The notes under the pieces were generated by a model. That model saw nothing but the letters and a program-made list of their open reading frames with translations. It was not told where the DNA came from and made no database searches. Of a stretch of DNA of 64,000 nt, positions 24,867 to 35,773 are shown in pieces. Made by a program: the position numbers and the translations under genes. The stretch comes from Macrophomina tecta (Eukaryota; Ascomycota; Dothideomycetes; Botryosphaeriales; Botryosphaeriaceae): assembly GCA_024180945.1 (NCBI GenBank), contig JAKSGN010000007.1, positions 3,348,001 through 3,412,000 of the forward strand, in the 5' to 3' direction. Numbering within the stretch: the stretch's first letter is position 1; every line of letters starts with the position of its first letter.

Positions 24867-25943
24867 GATTCCGAAAGACCAACGTATCTAGACATCGGGT
24901 TAACAGTACTGCATTTGCAAACGCATTACTGCTAGCGTACAACTGCTCGATGGCCCGGCCGAACATATCCCATGTTGATTTGCACAGCTTCTTGAACGAT
25001 CAACGGACTTAACAAACACGAATCGTTGTCGAGCCAAGCCATGGGCTGAATGCGGTGTGCGAGCTACCAGAAACCTAAGAAGCGTGACACCGGAATGATG
25101 TTAATTCATGGTTGCCATTCCCCACGCCATGAAATGTGTTCAGATGAAGTACACGGAATACCAGAACTCATGCCGGGCCCCGGTAGGTTGGCCGAGGAGA
25201 GCGAAGCAACTCCCTTTGTCTAGACCGCACTGAAGGGGGTGTCGGGTGCCAATTCGACCGTTACTCGTATTGCAATTCAAGAGCACGCTAGTCAGTGCGT
25301 TTGACACAATCCTGCAGGTCTGAAGAGAATACGAGAGCCTCCAAAAGACCCTTTTTTTCCGGGCTCCCAGGAAGGTCGCTGACAGACATCCGCACATCCG
25401 CAGCGGTTGGCGAATCATGAATGGTACAAATGGCGCGAGAGCAGCCCAGCCAATGAGGACAGGCGCCGGGAGCCATCTGCGGGAGATCGTGCCCGAAAGC
25501 TTAAGCTGAACTCGTTCAACACCTTAAGTTTGACATCTCTAATGACCGGCCTGCATTCTCTTGCGATTTTTTGAGATGGCCTCTCCAGAACCTGCGTGGG
25601 CGTTGCGAGAGAGGCCGCTTCGACTGCCCGCTGACCGACAGACTGCCCGCTCCGCGCGCGGGGACCAATCGGGTAGATCAGTTCCGTCGGTCGGGCTTGC
25701 TTGATCAGCAGCCTCGCCGCAGCCCTCGTCGCGAAGCCACGACGCGCGCTGCTGCTGCTGCTGCTGCTGCAACAGTGGAAATAGGCAGAACGGTCTGGAA
25801 AAGGGTGGCCTGTCTTCGCTGGAGCCTTAAAAGCCGCTCTCGACCACCCCGACCCTCCAAGAGTCCAACCTTTCACCAAGCCGATTGGCGACAACTCTCC
25901 TCTTCTCCCGCGAATCACGACGCTACCGCCCCCTACCACAACC
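24867..25943. other. Intergenic region upstream of MGST3-like gene
   Basis: About 1.1 kb. Holds (GCT)7 at 25748-25768 and a C/T-rich leader just before the next ATG (25850-25943). No supported gene. Confidence 0.5.
25748..25768. repeat. (GCT)7 microsatellite
   Basis: Seven perfect GCT units in non-coding sequence 176 bp upstream of the MGST3-like start. Confidence 0.85.
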
Positions 25944-26581
25944 ATGTCTTTCGCAACCATTGAAGTCCCGCGCGAGTACGGGTAAGGTTGTCCCCCAATT
26001 CATGCACCTGGCCAGACACCACGGGTCCCACGCCCACCACCCGCCGGCATCAATGCCCGCCCTAGCCATTATTACAAACAACGAAACCCACGCGCCCTCA
26101 CCTCCCTCTTGGCATTGGGCCCAACCCGCTAACATGCCTGCGCAGCTACGTCCTCCTCTCGGCAACGGGCTCCCTCCTCGTCAGCTGCTGGCTCGGCATC
26201 CGCGTCAGCGGCTTCCGCAAAGCGGCCGGCGTGCCGTACCCGCACCAATACGCGTCGCAGGAGCGCATCGAGCAGACGGCGGCGGCGGATCCCAAGCGCG
26301 CGCAGGCGCTCCACCTCTTCAACTGCGCCCAGCGCGGCCACTACAACTTCCTCGAGACCCACACCAACTTCCTGTACGCCCTGCTGGCCGCCGGCCTGCG
26401 CAGGCCTGTCGCCGCCGCCGTCATGGGCGCCATGTGGTCGGTCGGTAGGGTCATGTATGCGGTGGGGTACACGCGCCCGGATACGCAGAACGGGAAGGGC
26501 AGGTTGGTCGGCAGCTGGGCGAATCTGATTCTGTATGCGTTGATAGGGATGGCCGGATGGGATGGGTGGAAGATGTTGTGA
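25944..26581 (+). CDS. Microsomal glutathione S-transferase 3-like (MAPEG)
   Basis: Two exons (25944-25981 and 26146-26581) encode 157 residues, the normal MAPEG size. The first exon gives MSFATIEVPREYG and the second starts YVLLSATGSLLVSCWLGI, with the frame restored across a 164-bp intron. Four hydrophobic helices are visible. The MGST3/FLAP-like signature is in the loop after helix 1: FNCAQRGHYNFLETH, followed by the second helix (NFLYALLAAGL), then VMGAMWSVGRVMYAVGY and a final helix (LILYALIGMAGW). Members sit in the ER or outer mitochondrial membrane and conjugate glutathione to lipophilic or peroxidised substrates. It converges with the proline dehydrogenase gene. No unusual residues are seen. 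Confidence 0.92.
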
Positions 26582-27508
26582 GCGAGGATGGACACGTATG
26601 GGCTAGTGGGCGGAGGTTGGGGATGTCAAGTGTTCACACTGCTGGTGAGGAGCTGTACGAATACTATCATGTGTCATGGAACGGCTGTGACAAAATTTTG
26701 CCATTAGTTGAGTATCTCGGAATGCTATCTGGATAAAACTATTGACATGTCCACGGGTTTGCGGTCTAGACACGGGGCTGGTTCTAAAAGTGGTGCCAAC
26801 AGTAAGCACAAGCAGGTCTAACGAGGAGAAGTATTTATTCAGACGTGAATGGTTTTGGTTTCTCTTGATGTCAATGTCCGGACGAATGCTTCGAATTCTC
26901 CCAGAAAGGGCAGCTTACAATATTCTGACACCGGCGATATGCTGACGGAACCTGAAAGGTCTGCCTTTGACATCAGAATCGGTATGCAAATATCCTTATA
27001 GTCTGTGAAGGTGTTTTACGGATGCCATTTTGCAGATTGAGACGCACCTCTCCGAGCTGGAAAGCCAGCAGCGGACAATAGACAGAGAACAGTCACTGAA
27101 TCATTACAAGTTGCGAAGAAGTCCAAGATATCTTCAATTGGTTTCTACTTTATCACTCTCTATCAATCTATTTGTTATACAAATAGCCGTCTCGTCATTC
27201 CTTCATTCCAGTTCTCGTAATATCACAATGCTGACAGTTTGCTCTTCCCTAGTCTTTGTCTTTCGCTTGTTCCACTCCAGGCGCCTGAACTCCGAATTAT
27301 CATGATGTGATATCTTCTTCTCCGAATATTCCAATTTCCGGGACACCCGCGAAGCTCGACCAATCCCGCCTGCACTCCTTGAGCAAAGGAGAGCATGTAC
27401 TTTCGGAGGGGCGCTGTCGATTCCGTCCGGGCCCAATCGGGGTCACACCTTGATGCTTGACCTTGGCCAAGTCTTCTTCCGTTCTTCCTCCATCCGTCAA
27501 CACTCCTT
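26582..27508. other. Tail-to-tail region between MGST3-like and proline dehydrogenase genes
   Basis: About 0.9 kb, relatively A/T-rich, presumably both 3' UTRs plus spacer. No gene supported. Confidence 0.5.
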
Positions 27509-28999
27509 TCAACCAGCGAAGGGGAGGAACCGTCTCTTCAGCTCGCGCCAGAAGATAGCCCTCGAGTCTCTCGCACTAGCGACAGCATCGCGGTTCTCCT
27601 CGGCGCGGCGCACCAGGTACAGGATGCACTCCTGCATGGTACCCCAGGTGACATACTTGTACACATCAGCGTCGCCCTCCTTGAGGCCGAGCTCCGCGTC
27701 GGCCGACGTCAGCGATAGTGACAGCTCGTCAGCCATGCCCATCAACTGGCTGTAGACGACATTGGCGACAGGCAGGCCGGCCTGCGCCTGCTGGTGGCGC
27801 AGGGCGCGGACCTTGCGCAGCGAGGCGGCGTTGTGTGAGCCCAGCACGATCCCCACGCGGATGCGAGCGTCCGGTGAGAGATGGTACGTCGCCAGCTTCT
27901 CAGCCGCGGCGTCGTAGGCGGCGTCGGTCGCGGCCTTGGTGTCGTGGATGAGGTGGCGCGGATCGCTGCCCAGGTACGCGCCGCGCACCAGCTTGGCGCC
28001 AAAGTTGAAGCCCTCGGCGGCGGCGCGCGCGAGGTGTGCGTCGAGCACGGCCGTGCTGGCCTTGAGGTACATCTGGTAGGTGTTGTAGACAACAACATCC
28101 TCGCCGCGGTTGTAGCGCGCCATCATGGCCATGGTCCACCGGTCGATGGCGGCCTGCTGGGACGCGTGCTCGGCGTCGACGAGCAGCTTAATGTTCTTGC
28201 TGCGCGCGGCGTCGCAGACCTGCACGAGTGCGTCGCCGAAGAGGGCGTCGGGCGTCTCTTGGTTGTGCTCGAGCATGTCAACGACCTTGGCGCCCGCACC
28301 CGAGAACTTGATGGCCACGTAGTCGCCGGCGGGTGCATACTCGATCGTCTTCAGCGTGCCGTCGAGCCACTGGCTGACCTGCTGCTCGTGCAGCTTCTGC
28401 GCCTCGCCCGCCTTCTCGTTGCCGGTCTCCGCTGCGACGCCGGGCGTGTCGACCTCCTTGGCGTAGTTGAGAATGACGCCCTTGATGCCGATTTGCTGCA
28501 GACTCTTGACAGTGCGCGAGATCTCAGGCCCTGTCGCGCCGGCACAGTAGTGGGCGTAGAAGAAGTACTGCAGGGCGTGGCGGAGTACGGGCGCCCTGAC
28601 GAAGAGGTCGGAATGGCGCTTGAGCAAGGAGAGGAGGAAAGAGAGCACGATAGGGTAGGCAGAGAGGTTCTGGATCAGGAGGTTGCGGAACAGGGAGGCA
28701 GTCGGGAGCTTTGCAATGGCGCTGCTGGCATCATCGAAGGTGCGGGCTGGTGATGCTGGTGCGGCTGAGGTGGGCGAGACGGGCGAGACGGACTGGGCGG
28801 AGAGGTGTTGCGAGGCGTATTGCACGGATTCCTGGACGGATGAGCCGGGCTTCATGGCCAGGCTTGCTGTCCGCACGGGAGATCGCGTGGAGAAGCCGGC
28901 ATTGTGGTGGATTGCCCGAGTTGACACCAGCAGGGCACGCTGGGCGAGGACCGGAGACTTGAGTGACAGAGGGCGGGTGTGGCGGAGGGTGGTGAGCAT
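27509..28999 (-). CDS. PUT1: Proline dehydrogenase, mitochondrial
   Basis: A single uninterrupted frame of 496 residues with ATG at 28999. The first 50 residues are basic, Ser/Thr-rich and lack acidic residues, as in a mitochondrial presequence (LRHTRPLSLKSPVLAQRAL). The PRODH barrel follows: IGIKGVILNYAKEV, YVAIKFSGAG, IKLLVDAEHASQQ, VVYNTYQMYLK, FGAKLVRGAYLGSD, VGIVLGSHNAASL, VVYSQLMGMADELS, and a C-terminal YLVRRAEENRDA, where the Arg pair contacts substrate carboxylate in characterised enzymes. It oxidises proline to pyrroline-5-carboxylate, passing electrons via FAD to the respiratory chain. Lack of introns is unusual among the longer genes of this window. Length is typical for fungal orthologues. 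Confidence 0.95.
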   Translation of the reverse strand: MLTTLRHTRPLSLKSPVLAQRALLVSTRAIHHNAGFSTRSPVRTASLAMKPGSSVQESVQYASQHLSAQSVSPVSPTSAAPASPARTFDDASSAIAKLPTASLFRNLLIQNLSAYPIVLSFLLSLLKRHSDLFVRAPVLRHALQYFFYAHYCAGATGPEISRTVKSLQQIGIKGVILNYAKEVDTPGVAAETGNEKAGEAQKLHEQQVSQWLDGTLKTIEYAPAGDYVAIKFSGAGAKVVDMLEHNQETPDALFGDALVQVCDAARSKNIKLLVDAEHASQQAAIDRWTMAMMARYNRGEDVVVYNTYQMYLKASTAVLDAHLARAAAEGFNFGAKLVRGAYLGSDPRHLIHDTKAATDAAYDAAAEKLATYHLSPDARIRVGIVLGSHNAASLRKVRALRHQQAQAGLPVANVVYSQLMGMADELSLSLTSADAELGLKEGDADVYKYVTWGTMQECILYLVRRAEENRDAVASARDSRAIFWRELKRRFLPFAG

Positions 29000-30381
29000 G
29001 ACGTTTTAGGAAGTTGGCGGAAGCGAGGGCGATTCGGCGGACAGTGACACGGAGCGGGCGAGCAAGTTCGAAATGGGTATCTTATGGGCGGGCACGGAGA
29101 CGGATGGTGGAGTGGTCGGGCAGCGGTTTGTTGCATTGTGGCAGAGAGTCCAGCGGTAGGAGTTTTATAGGGACGATGGTGGCTTTGTTGGTTCATTTGC
29201 GGCTCGGCAGGGCCACGATGCTCTGAGCTCATGGCCACGGCCCTGGTCCCAGCCGCGCGCTCCAGCTCGGCTACCCGCGGATGACACTAGCCCCGCCCAG
29301 TATTAAGGTTGCCGGTGTCGGCGCTCCTTGCTTCTCCACCCTGCTATCAACACCACGCAACTTCCCTACCAATCTGGCAGTTTCTGATTGTCAGACTATC
29401 GGATGCATGTGGGGATTTGCTGCAGAGCCGCGAAATTGCGCTGTTGCTTGCCGGTGCTGGCTGCGCCCGCGAAGTGTCTGCTCCTGCAACCTCCGCCGAG
29501 ACCGCAGGTCGCCTGGCCCAAGCCTGGCCCTGGCCCCTCCCCGTCGTCCGATTGCCCGTTCTCCTTTGCGGCGATCCAGCTGCTGTCCTGGACGTGTCAC
29601 GTTGACGGAAAGGAAAGCTGTGCGTCTCTCGGCTTAAGCACCGCCGTGAGGCCCTGCGACGGAGAGCCGAGCAAGAGGGAGGTCGAAGAGAGCCCTCGTG
29701 ACCAACCGTGTCGTGCAATTACATATACTTTCCTACACGATGTCTGTCCGCCAGTCGCCGCCGTAGCTTTCCTGAAATGCAGCTCATGAGGTGCCTGGTG
29801 TGGAAGTCCTTACGAACAGGCGTCTGCTGCGTGCCGCCTTCGTCCGTAATGTGGCCGGCAGGACTCGTCCGGGCAGCGCCCGTCTGTCATAAACGCGGTG
29901 TGAAGAGATCTCGATATAACATGGAAACACATTCCGTGGCGAATGCGGAATGACTGCACGAATCCTGAGATGATGCGAAGTTGCCCGCCGATGCACGCCG
30001 CCCTGTTGCGCAAAACGTCCGCTTGAGGTCAGATCGCTTGTGTAAAATTGCTGTGAGTGGATGGTTCCTGCTCCGCATAGATATGAATTGGCGAATGAAC
30101 GCGTTCAATTACAATGCAGCTGCTGGGATTACGGATAAGGTTGTGTTACGCAGTTGGACAGCCTTCGCCTCAAGGGGCCCGACAACAGTCGTGAACCTCG
30201 TCCGACGCAAAGCGAGCTTCCCAAGAGACTGGTGGCATGCGCATAGTATGCGGGAAGCGTTCCGTTAAGTTGTCAAAACCAATACTTCGGGGGTTGGTCT
30301 CTCGAATTCTCGAGCATTTTTACGAGATACATATCAACAATTAGCCACAAATTATCTCAGGTACTTGAAAAAGCTCTACAT
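29000..30381. other. Intergenic region upstream of proline dehydrogenase
   Basis: About 1.4 kb between the PUT1 start and the tRNA gene. Overlapping short frames only; nothing I can support beyond the PUT1 promoter that must lie at its left end. Confidence 0.5.
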
Positions 30382-30466
30382 GGTTCTATAGTGTAGTGGC
30401 TAGCACTCGGGATTCTGATCTTGACAGAGCATTCCCGCAACCCCGGTTCGATCCCGGGTAGGACCT
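30382..30466 (+). tRNA. tRNA-Gln (anticodon CUG) with 13-nt intron
   Basis: The cloverleaf folds by eye. Acceptor GGTTCTA pairs with TAGGACC (one G-T wobble), with discriminator T at 30466. The D arm holds TAGTGTAGTGG (box A region). The anticodon stem CGGGA (30408-30412) pairs with TCCCG (30433-30437). The loop reads TTCTGA, then a 13-nt intron (30419-30431) at the canonical place after position 37, then T. The T arm is CCCGG-TTCGATC-CCGGG (box B). The anticodon CTG is at 30415-30417. T-rich sequence at 30485-30491 may be the Pol III terminator. Decodes CAG. Confidence 0.92.
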
Positions 30467-31707
30467 AAAGAATGAAAAGTTAATTTTTTTTGCCTTCATT
30501 AAACACGCCATCACACATCTTCTTTTGCCAGATCGAAAGAACATTTTTGCGCCCCATGCGGACTTCGTGGCTGTATAGAGACGGTGGATGTCTTAAATTG
30601 AAGATAAAGTGGGTTCGTTTTTCTTTTGGGGGGAGGAATCGCGTTTTGCTTTTGCGTTTGGCAAAGTTCCGTCCAACTTTTGTCCAAGCGAGCTCCGGAC
30701 AGGCCGGTGCCTGCCAAGATGCCGATGGAAACCGTGAGGTACAAGGAATACGGTGTAATATCCTAGTAATCCCCGGGCCGCGCGTGTCGAAGGGAACTGA
30801 AGCAGTCGCCCAGGTGCAAACATTAATGATACAGAGAACCGTCTGCGTCTGGACGATTGCTTCAGCTCCCAGCGGGAACGTCCGATCCCGAGATAGAGTT
30901 TTCTATCCCGGCTGTGAGTGGGCGGGGCAATGGTAGAAGTGCTACAGCATCAGCGCGTATCCAAGCGTTCCACATTGCAGCCTTGCAGCAAAATGATGAT
31001 TTGTTCTTTTGTGAGTTGGCGCTGTGGTCCAATTGGCAGATGCGATTCGCGCGTTGCTGTCAGCTGGGCACGGCAAAAAGCAAGGAGAAGGCAGTCAGCC
31101 TTCGACACAATTGGCGTAAATGCGGAGTGACCCAGGCTCCAGAAGCGATCCATGCCCTGGGGTTGTGCCGCTGCCCACATTTCCCCTCTCTTTCCCCTTA
31201 GCCACGCGCGGAGCTCGTATGGACAGGCAGCCTGGCCTTGGCTATCCTAGATTTCCGGCGTGCGTGACCACAGAGGGACAGCTGGATGGAGAGGAGCCGA
31301 AGACACGTAAAGGGATAAGCCCAAAGAAGCAAGAGAGCGACGCTTGATTGTAAGGCAAGCCAGTGCGCAGGAAAGCGACAGCCAATGGGAACAGCGGATC
31401 TACCCCTCACCAATCATCGTCGACCCTCATCTAGGGCTACACTTCCTGCGGAGCAATCTCTTTCACCAGCCGTCGCAGACAGCTCCATTGAGCACGCAGG
31501 GCGCAACTGCGGAAATGCAGTGGCCTCGCGGAGGATCCTTCAAATCCGACGTCGGGGTAGTTTCGTCGTGGGATGAATAACCCGAAAATGGAAGGCCTCA
31601 TCACGTGGTCGCGCGTTGCTGCCTGCTCCGCGTGCGCGGACTGATGTGACGTGCCAATCCGCGTCACCATCTCCACACTTTTGCAACAACATCTACCACC
31701 AACCGCT
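30467..31707. other. Intergenic region upstream of Ku70
   Basis: About 1.2 kb between the tRNA and Ku70. Close to the Ku70 start are a CACGTG hexamer (about 31602) and two TGACG/CGTCA elements (31645-31670), possible but untested activator sites. No gene supported. Confidence 0.45.
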
Positions 31708-33854
31708 ATGGCGAACCCTTCGGAGCATTACAACCGCGAAGAGGAGGAGGCAGATGATGATGAGGAGGAGGAGACGCTTCACGAGGCGGTACGCAACATG
31801 GACCTCAAGCTCCAGAAGATGGTCGCTGACAGCGAACGCAGGGCTACAAGACGGTCAAAGATGCCGTGCTCTTTGCCATTGATGTCAGCCATTCGATGAT
31901 GAAGAAGCCTCTGCCTTCGGATTTGAAGAAAGCAGACCGCGACTCGCCAACTTCCGCCGCTCTGAAATGCGCTTACCAGCTGATGCAGCAGCGCATCATT
32001 TCGCATCCGAACGACATGATGGGCGTCCTGCTCTTCGGCACCGAACAATCTAAATTCCAAGATGAAGGTGCTAACGGCCGCGGCGGATTGCAATATCCGC
32101 ACTGCTACCTGTTGACGGATCTGGATGTGCCGGCTGCTAACGATGTGAAGCGCCTGCGCAACCTTGTTCAAGAGGAGGAAGAGGCCGAGGAATTGCTCGT
32201 GCCGTCAGAAGAGCCCGTATCAATGGCGAATGTATTGTTTTGCGCAAACCAAATATTCACAACGAAAGCAGCCAATTTCACTTCCAGACGACTTTTCCTT
32301 GTAACGGACAACGATAATCCCCATGCAGACGACAAGAACCTCAGGCAGGCCGCTGCCGTGCGTGCAAAGGATCTGTACGATCTCGGAGTCATTATTGAGC
32401 TCTTCCCCATTGCCCACCCTGAACGTGGATTCGATCGCGCAAATTTCTACGATGATATTGTCTACCGGCCGCCTGTTTCAGACCCCGAAGCCCCTGCACC
32501 GGTTACTGAGGCTGCAAATACCTCTGAACGGGGCGACGGCATAAGCCTACTCCAGTCCCTGCTTTCCAACATCAATTCGAAGGCTGCACCACGCCGTGCT
32601 TTGTTCTCCCTACCTTTCGAGATCGGCCCAGGATTGAAGATTGGCGTCAAGGGTTACATCCTAATCAAGCGGCAGGAAAAAGTCCGAAGCTGTTACGTCT
32701 GGATGAACGGCGAAAAGCCACAAATTGCAGTTGCTGCATCATCAAAGATCGCCGAGGACACAGCCCGCGAGGTGCAGAAAACTGAGATCAGGAAAGCCTA
32801 CAAGTTTGGCGGAGAAACGGTCTCCTTCACCGAAGAAGAAACTAAAGCTCTTCGTTATTTCGGCGACCCCGTCGTCCGCATCATCGGCTTCAAGCCACTC
32901 TCCATGCTCCCCGAATGGGCCAACCTGCGCAGCGCCATCTTCCTCTACCCCACCGAGGCTGACTTCATCGGCTCGACGCGCGTCTTCTCGGCGCTACAGC
33001 AGAACCTGCTCCAGAAGCAGAAGATGGCCATCGCGTGGTTCATCCCGCGCCGCAACGCTGTCCCCACCCTCGCCGCCCTCATACCAGGCAAGGAGAAGCT
33101 CGGTGACCGCAATGAGCAAGTGCGCCCTCCAGGCCTTTGGGCCATCACCCTCCCCTACGTCGACGACATCCGCCAGAACCCCGAGACGGCCCTCGTCCGC
33201 GCCAGTGACCGCCTCACCGACATCATGCGTGATATCGTTCAGAATCTGACGCTGCCCAAAGGCGAGTACGACCCAAGCCGCTACCCTAATCCTGCCCTCC
33301 AATGGTTCTACCGCATCCTCCAGGCCATCGCTCTCGAGGACGAGCTGCCCGATAAGCCCGATGACAGGACCGTGCCGAAACATCGCCAGATTAACAAGCG
33401 CGTCGGCGAGAGAGTCGTCGAGTGGGGCAAGGCGCTCGAAGAGGAGTATGGCTATTGGACGCAGAGTGCGAGGAAGCGCCGCGCCGAGGAGGCGGGGGAG
33501 GATGTGCCCGGCAGGGCTGCGTCGGCAACGAACAAACGACTGAAATCGGAGGCGGGAGCTGTGCCGTCGAAGACGTCCGATGCGATTGATGATGCGGAGA
33601 TGAGGTCTCGGTATGAGAAGGGGACGATTACAAAGGTACGTGTGTAATTTCCCCCCTTTCCTTCGACTTTGTGAGGTGGTGTTTTCCTCGGTTCCCCTAA
33701 TGCAAGGGATGGATTATTGTGGCTGACTGTCTTGCGCGTGTACTAGCTTACGGTGCCGGTCCTGAAGGATTGGGCCCACAGTAAGCACATCTCCGTTGCC
33801 GGGAAGAAGGCCGACGTCGTGGAGAGAATCGAGGATTACTTTGAGAGGAAGTGA
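31708..33854 (+). CDS. KU70: Ku70 subunit of the end-joining DNA-binding heterodimer
   Basis: Three exons (31708-31788, 31842-33635, 33747-33854) give 660 residues. The first exon encodes an acidic 27-residue leader; the second opens [20 protein letters not shown], the vWA-like N-terminal domain (to about 250). The Ku core follows ([71 protein letters not shown]), then the C-terminal arm ([20 protein letters not shown]). The third exon, after a 111-bp intron, encodes [21 protein letters not shown] and [12 protein letters not shown], a SAP DNA-binding helix pair. Ku70/Ku80 threads onto double-strand ends in the nucleus, starts non-homologous end joining and protects telomeres. Length and domain order match fungal orthologues. 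Confidence 0.96.
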
Positions 33855-34532
33855 GCATGTTCGTGGGGTTTTCTGTATCTTGAAGAACGGTATGACATCC
33901 TACAAGTACAAAGTCGGCTGAGGGCGGTCAGACGAAGGCAATATCGCGGCTATGAAAATTGCAAGAGCCAACGATGAGCGGAGTGTAAGAGAAGGACCTG
34001 CTAGTCTAAGGAGGAACGCGGAGATCATGTTGCTAGTTCGAGACGAACTCACCCTCATTCGCGAAAAAGTAGGCCAGATACAGATGGCTACTGGTTAGCA
34101 GAGAGTATGTCTCAATGAAGATGAGCACATTTCGTGAGCGGATCGCTCATTCGGTAAACGACCAAGGTCATCAGTTGCCGTTGGGTCGTCACGCTCTAGA
34201 ACGTCTGTCTCTCGAGACTTGCTCTGACATCAGCCGCCGTGGACGGTTGCAAGCAGGCTGCCCTGCAATGAATGTTCTAGACTTCTTGCCACAAGTCACC
34301 GTCAAAGAACTCAATCTAACTTCACGTAGCAAATGAGCATTCTTGGCCCCACCCCCGAAGCGGCTTGGGCCATTCATAGTAACCAGCTACAATCGCGCGG
34401 AGCAAGGGAAATGAGGGCAATTTCCTCCACTTTTGGGGAAAAGATGCTTAAATATCCAAGACTTTGGAAGATCTCGTCTCAATCAATGTCACCAGCCCCC
34501 GTAATAAAACCTTAGAACAGCTGGGCAAAAAC

Positions 34533-34555
34533 AAAAAAAAAAAAAAAAAAAAAAA
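34533..34555. repeat. Poly-A tract (23)
   Basis: Twenty-three consecutive A on the + strand, 1.2 kb beyond the Pumilio-gene stop in that gene's direction. Confidence 0.85.
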
Positions 34556-34963
34556 GCGTGAATCGAGAGACGGGGCAGAGGAGGACGATTGGCTCTTCAA
34601 TAGGAACGGATGGTGACGAAGTATTATCAGCAAGAGAGACACATATGCAGTCAGCACCTGTAAAACACTCACCACGGCCAGGGCCGGTAAGTAGCACATA
34701 CAAAGACACCAAACCATGACTTTCCGCAATTGATGATGTTTCTGTTAGCTTAGCGAATGAGCAAGCCCATGTGAAGAGCAGGGCGTTACGCGTCAGAGAG
34801 CCACGAAAATTTGTAGTAGATACTCTCAGAAACCCGAAGGTGGCTTCAGAGAAGCTAAAAATAGGCACACTGTAAGAAACTCTCGGGCCATATATGACGT
34901 AGGAAAGACAAGAGCGAAAGGAAAGCATATCTTTTTTTAAGAGAATTTTCTGTGTAGAGCAGG

Positions 34964-34982
34964 AAAAAAAAAAAAAAAAAAA
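34964..34982. repeat. Poly-A tract (19) with AAAG repeats
   Basis: Nineteen A followed by GAAAGAAAGAAA on the + strand, 0.8 kb beyond the Pumilio-gene stop. Confidence 0.85.
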
Positions 34983-35773
34983 GAAAGAAAGAAAAAAGCA
35001 GAGGACCTGAAACCTGCAAAAAGTTGATCTACAATGCCACACTTTCCTCTTCCTCGTCCACCTTAGCATGGAAAGGAAAAGAACAAAACAGTAAAGTTTG
35101 ACTACCATCGAAATGTGATATACCAAGATGGTTTTTTAGTCTAGAGCTTGTGCAAGAAAGTTGTATGGAAGCTAGTTCGAGAAAAAACAAGAAGGAAAAA
35201 AAGAAATAGTTTGGGGACAAGTCATTTCAAGGAGTAAGGCAGTACATCCGGACAGAATCCTGGACCAAGGGCTTTTGTCCCCAATAAACAAGCCGGGCCT
35301 AGTCCATATATCATGTCCCATCTTTTTCCCTGCATCACTCATAAAGCTTCATCCCTGCCATTTTTCCGAATCCCATTCCGGTTCCCGGTCATGAAGTGAA
35401 GTTTGTTACATGAAGTCGAAGAAAGGTAAAGCGAAAGAAACGACAAACGATATAATGAGATAGGCGTGAAGGAGATTTATCCAACTCCGCAGCTCCGAGT
35501 GAACACCATAGCTCCGCATTCCTCCGAGAGTGACGTAAACGAGCGACGAAGACCACAAGAAAGCCCAATAGCCAAGGCAGTAGTGGAAGTGTGTATCCTG
35601 GGACAACAGCCAGTGCCTCCCTCAACCTCCGCAAGTCTTTCAAAGCTTTGGGAAAGTAATCGTCGATTGGACCGTGCTGTCGCGCAAGTTGGCGCTGCTT
35701 CGCATGGCGCTCTAAAAATGTGCTCTTGTACTGATACATGGTTGGCCAGCTGCACCGGAACTGCATATCAAAC

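Larger units (their letters stand above)
33855..35773. other. Tail-to-tail region between Ku70 and the Pumilio gene
   Basis: About 1.9 kb between two stop codons. Contains A23 at 34533-34555 and A19 at 34964-34982 (T tracts in the sense of the Pumilio gene). Short frames on both strands look random. No gene supported. Confidence 0.5.

Noticed and set aside
25415..25960. 181-codon minus frame with a Ser run
   Set aside because: The Ser run is the (GCT)7 repeat read in reverse; no conserved features, and it overlaps the MGST3-like leader.
35389..35766. 125-codon minus frame after the Pumilio gene, as a possible extra C-terminal exon
   Set aside because: The splice phase at 35833/35779 leads to AGA TGA, not into this frame, and the translation has no conserved character.
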